From NCBI RefSeq assembly GCF_021917145.1, contig NC_061078.1, positions 1,450,248 to 1,514,247 on the forward strand: a stretch of 64,000 bases of DNA, written 5' to 3'. This DNA is from Hypomesus transpacificus. Its lineage: Eukaryota > Chordata > Actinopteri > Osmeriformes > Osmeridae. Shown piece after piece: positions 62,314 to 64,000 of this stretch (positions are counted from its first letter, which is position 1; the number at the start of each line of letters is the position of its first letter). The notes below the pieces were generated by a model. That model had not been told where the DNA came from, made no database searches, and saw only the letters and a list, made by a program, of their open reading frames with translations. The translations under genes were made by a program, and so were the position numbers.

Positions 62314-63243
62314 TTCTCCACGTTTGTTTAGGGGCCCATGTTAGCCCCTACAGCCCTAGCCTGGGAAACAGACGAATCGCAGCTCATGTTTATTTGCTCT
62401 GGTGAATGGTCTGGTCACCCTTTCATTCAAACAGATTTCCCCCCGACATGAAAAGTGACGGGCCAATCACAACCGTCAGAAGAAGTTTGATGTAACTTGT
62501 GACATTCATACTTGCAAATGTAACTTTGAATTTGGAAAGCATTGACCTTCATTACTATGGATTTGATCTGATTCTATTTGTCAGTCATTAATCAAATACG
62601 TCTAAAAGCGGAGGAACATTCAATAACACCATTATCATCCTTGTACATTTACTGCTTGCATGTTTTGAGAGTTTTTTCCCCCTTAGTATCATCAGTCTAG
62701 ACGGAATGTGCCTCCACTACTCAGGACAGATTCCCTACTCTGATTTAGTTTGCAATAACGAGTCAGCGTAATTACCATTAGTATCATATTAGTACCATCA
62801 AGACTGACCTTTACATACTTATTTATGTTATCACCCATCAAGGTTGGGTTACGACCATTGGATTAGTGTGTTAGCATATTACTGTGGGTTTTATGACTGA
62901 GAGGGTGTAATGGAGGACGAGCAGATAGGAAACAACCCAGTGGATCAGAGTCCGGAGACGGCGGGCTGTGGAACAAAGACCCAGATCCTCAGGGGTTTGA
63001 TCCAGCCTGGGTCTCGGCTGTGTGCTTGGAAGTTGTCGTCTTCCTGAAGGGGGAACCCTGTACAAGGCCCTGTCTGAGGTTGTGTGCACTGGTGCAGTTT
63101 TCCTCCCAGGTCTCTTTTTGGTTCCCCGTTCATCATTCCCTTAATCCAGACCAGTCCTGCCCTGCGGTACTGAAGCATTCCCATCGCATGATGCTCTCCA
63201 GCAGCCAACTTTGTTCCAACAGCCAACATCAACTTTGTTCACT

Positions 63244-63276
<33 letters not shown>
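63244..63276. repeat. Poly-G run of 33 bases
   Basis: Uninterrupted G tract in the probable tropomodulin intron. It could form a G-quadruplex; its length may be uncertain in assembly. Confidence 0.9.
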
Positions 63277-63277
<1 letters not shown>

Positions 63278-63863
63278 TTTGTGCTTGAAGTTCACTCACA
63301 TTGGAAATATTCTCTGTGGCTGAAAGAGTCTAATTTTACAGCAAAATGCTTGAAGAAAAAGTGCCACAGAATACAACATAAAAAGAAAAAAACAAGCACT
63401 GTGTTTGTGTGTCCACAGAGTGGATATCATATGTTTTAATTACAGTTCAGGACCGGGTTAGGTCCCTTTGTCCTGCCTTCTGACAGGTGACACACTTAAT
63501 CACACATGCGTCTGACGACTTGCTTTACGGAACATTGCTTCGATCCTGTTGGTAATCCTATTCATCTGTCTAGAGCTGTCAATTGAATTGCGCAAATATT
63601 TGTCAAACTCAATCTGTCTGCCACCTTCGAAACAGGCTCTGACCTCTGGTTTGCCTGAGAAAAGCCCTCTCTTGTCCCAGCTGTGGATGACTGTGTGAGT
63701 GTGTCCTATTTACAACCATAGCTGTGGCCTAAAGCCTCCACGTCTCAGACAGTAAAAAGGAAATCGTCTTGTCCTAAATACATGACATAGCAATCACGTT
63801 ACGGACCAAAATGTAACGTGCTTGTCTCTCTTGTGTCCGTCTGTCCTGTGTGTGTGTCGGCAG

Positions 63864-64000
63864 CTGCCCCCCCCTGTCCGTGTACGCTGAGCCTGAGAGA
63901 GCGAGCCCTGCAGCTGCGTCTTCAGACGGGATCATGGCGCTGTCCTTCAAGAAAGACCTGGACAAGTACAAGGAGATCGACGAGGATGAGATCCTCAACA
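63864..64000 (+). CDS. tmod3: Tropomodulin (tmod2/tmod3 type), 5' part
   Basis: Caps actin filament pointed ends together with tropomyosin. The exon begins at 63864 after the acceptor GTGTGTGTCGGCAG; the coding part starts at ATG 63934 and runs off the window (MALSFKKDLDKYKEIDEDEILN). This matches the N-terminal tropomyosin/actin-binding helix of human TMOD3 (MALPFRKDLEKYKDLDEDEL) and TMOD2, and is unlike TMOD1 (MSYRRELEKY). tmod2 and tmod3 cannot be told apart from 22 residues, so the symbol is tentative. The gene lies on chromosome 15q21 in human, fitting the neighbourhood. Confidence 0.8.

Larger units (their letters stand above)
58895..63863. other. Probable tropomodulin intron 1
   Basis: No coding sequence was recognised. 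It holds AGCTAGC-rich words (58970-59200), poly-G runs at 60139-60156, 60521-60534 and 63244-63276, and a hAT element at 61531-62313. The 33-bp poly-G run at 63244 is unusually long and may vary or be misread. Confidence 0.45.

Overview
This 64 kb window is nuclear DNA of a ray-finned fish. Genes are split by short GT-AG introns, microsatellites are abundant, and the repeats are typical of teleosts: tRNA-derived SINEs with an L2-type tail, L2 LINE pieces, a Tc1 transposon and hAT elements. The gene set (gatm, slc27a2, hdc, usp8, usp50 and a tropomodulin) matches the neighbourhood on human chromosome 15q21, with pex16 added. The repeat style would suit a smelt- or salmonid-related lineage, but the species cannot be fixed from this sequence alone.

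Layout: gatm (minus, 1439-5671, 9 coding exons) is divergent from a tandem array of three slc27a2 paralogues (plus, 7622-13375, 14478-19612, 20071-24534). All three have 10 coding exons, and exons 2 to 9 have identical lengths in every copy. hdc (minus, 25625-29830, 12 exons) lies tail to tail with the third copy. A repeat-rich gap (29.9-35.5 kb) holds an L2 LINE fragment and a possible retroviral LTR. usp8 (plus, 35523-44355, 19 coding exons) converges on its smaller relative usp50 (minus, 46410-48532, 7 exons). pex16 (plus, 49804-57295, 11 exons) carries a 1.66 kb Tc1 transposon in intron 7. The right end holds the 5' part of a tropomodulin gene (coding start 63934), probably with an untranslated first exon near 58.8 kb and a 5 kb intron containing a hAT element. 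All exon boundaries were worked out by eye from protein similarity, reading frame and GT-AG sites; every main gene model closes in frame.

Function: gatm makes guanidinoacetate for creatine; the slc27a2 products activate and import very long-chain fatty acids and bile acids, partly at peroxisomes; pex16 builds peroxisome membranes; hdc makes histamine; usp8 and usp50 are ubiquitin-protease family members; tropomodulin caps actin pointed ends. Apart from the divergent and convergent pairs, there is no sign that these genes are co-regulated.

Most notable observations: (1) a sharply bounded gene-conversion tract in exon 2 of slc27a2 copies 2 and 3 (148 of 149 bases identical, then about 70%); (2) altered residues in the ATP-binding T-E motif of copy 2; (3) the hdc stop codon lies inside a degenerate unit of the 41-bp minisatellite just downstream; (4) SINE, LINE-tail and microsatellite sequences repeatedly abut splice sites, including a gatm donor that appears to come from a LINE tail; (5) two hAT elements with perfect 8-bp target duplications and remnants of transposase-type sequence, and a palindromic AT-rich repeat family I could not name. 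I did not find a convincing wholly new biological system.
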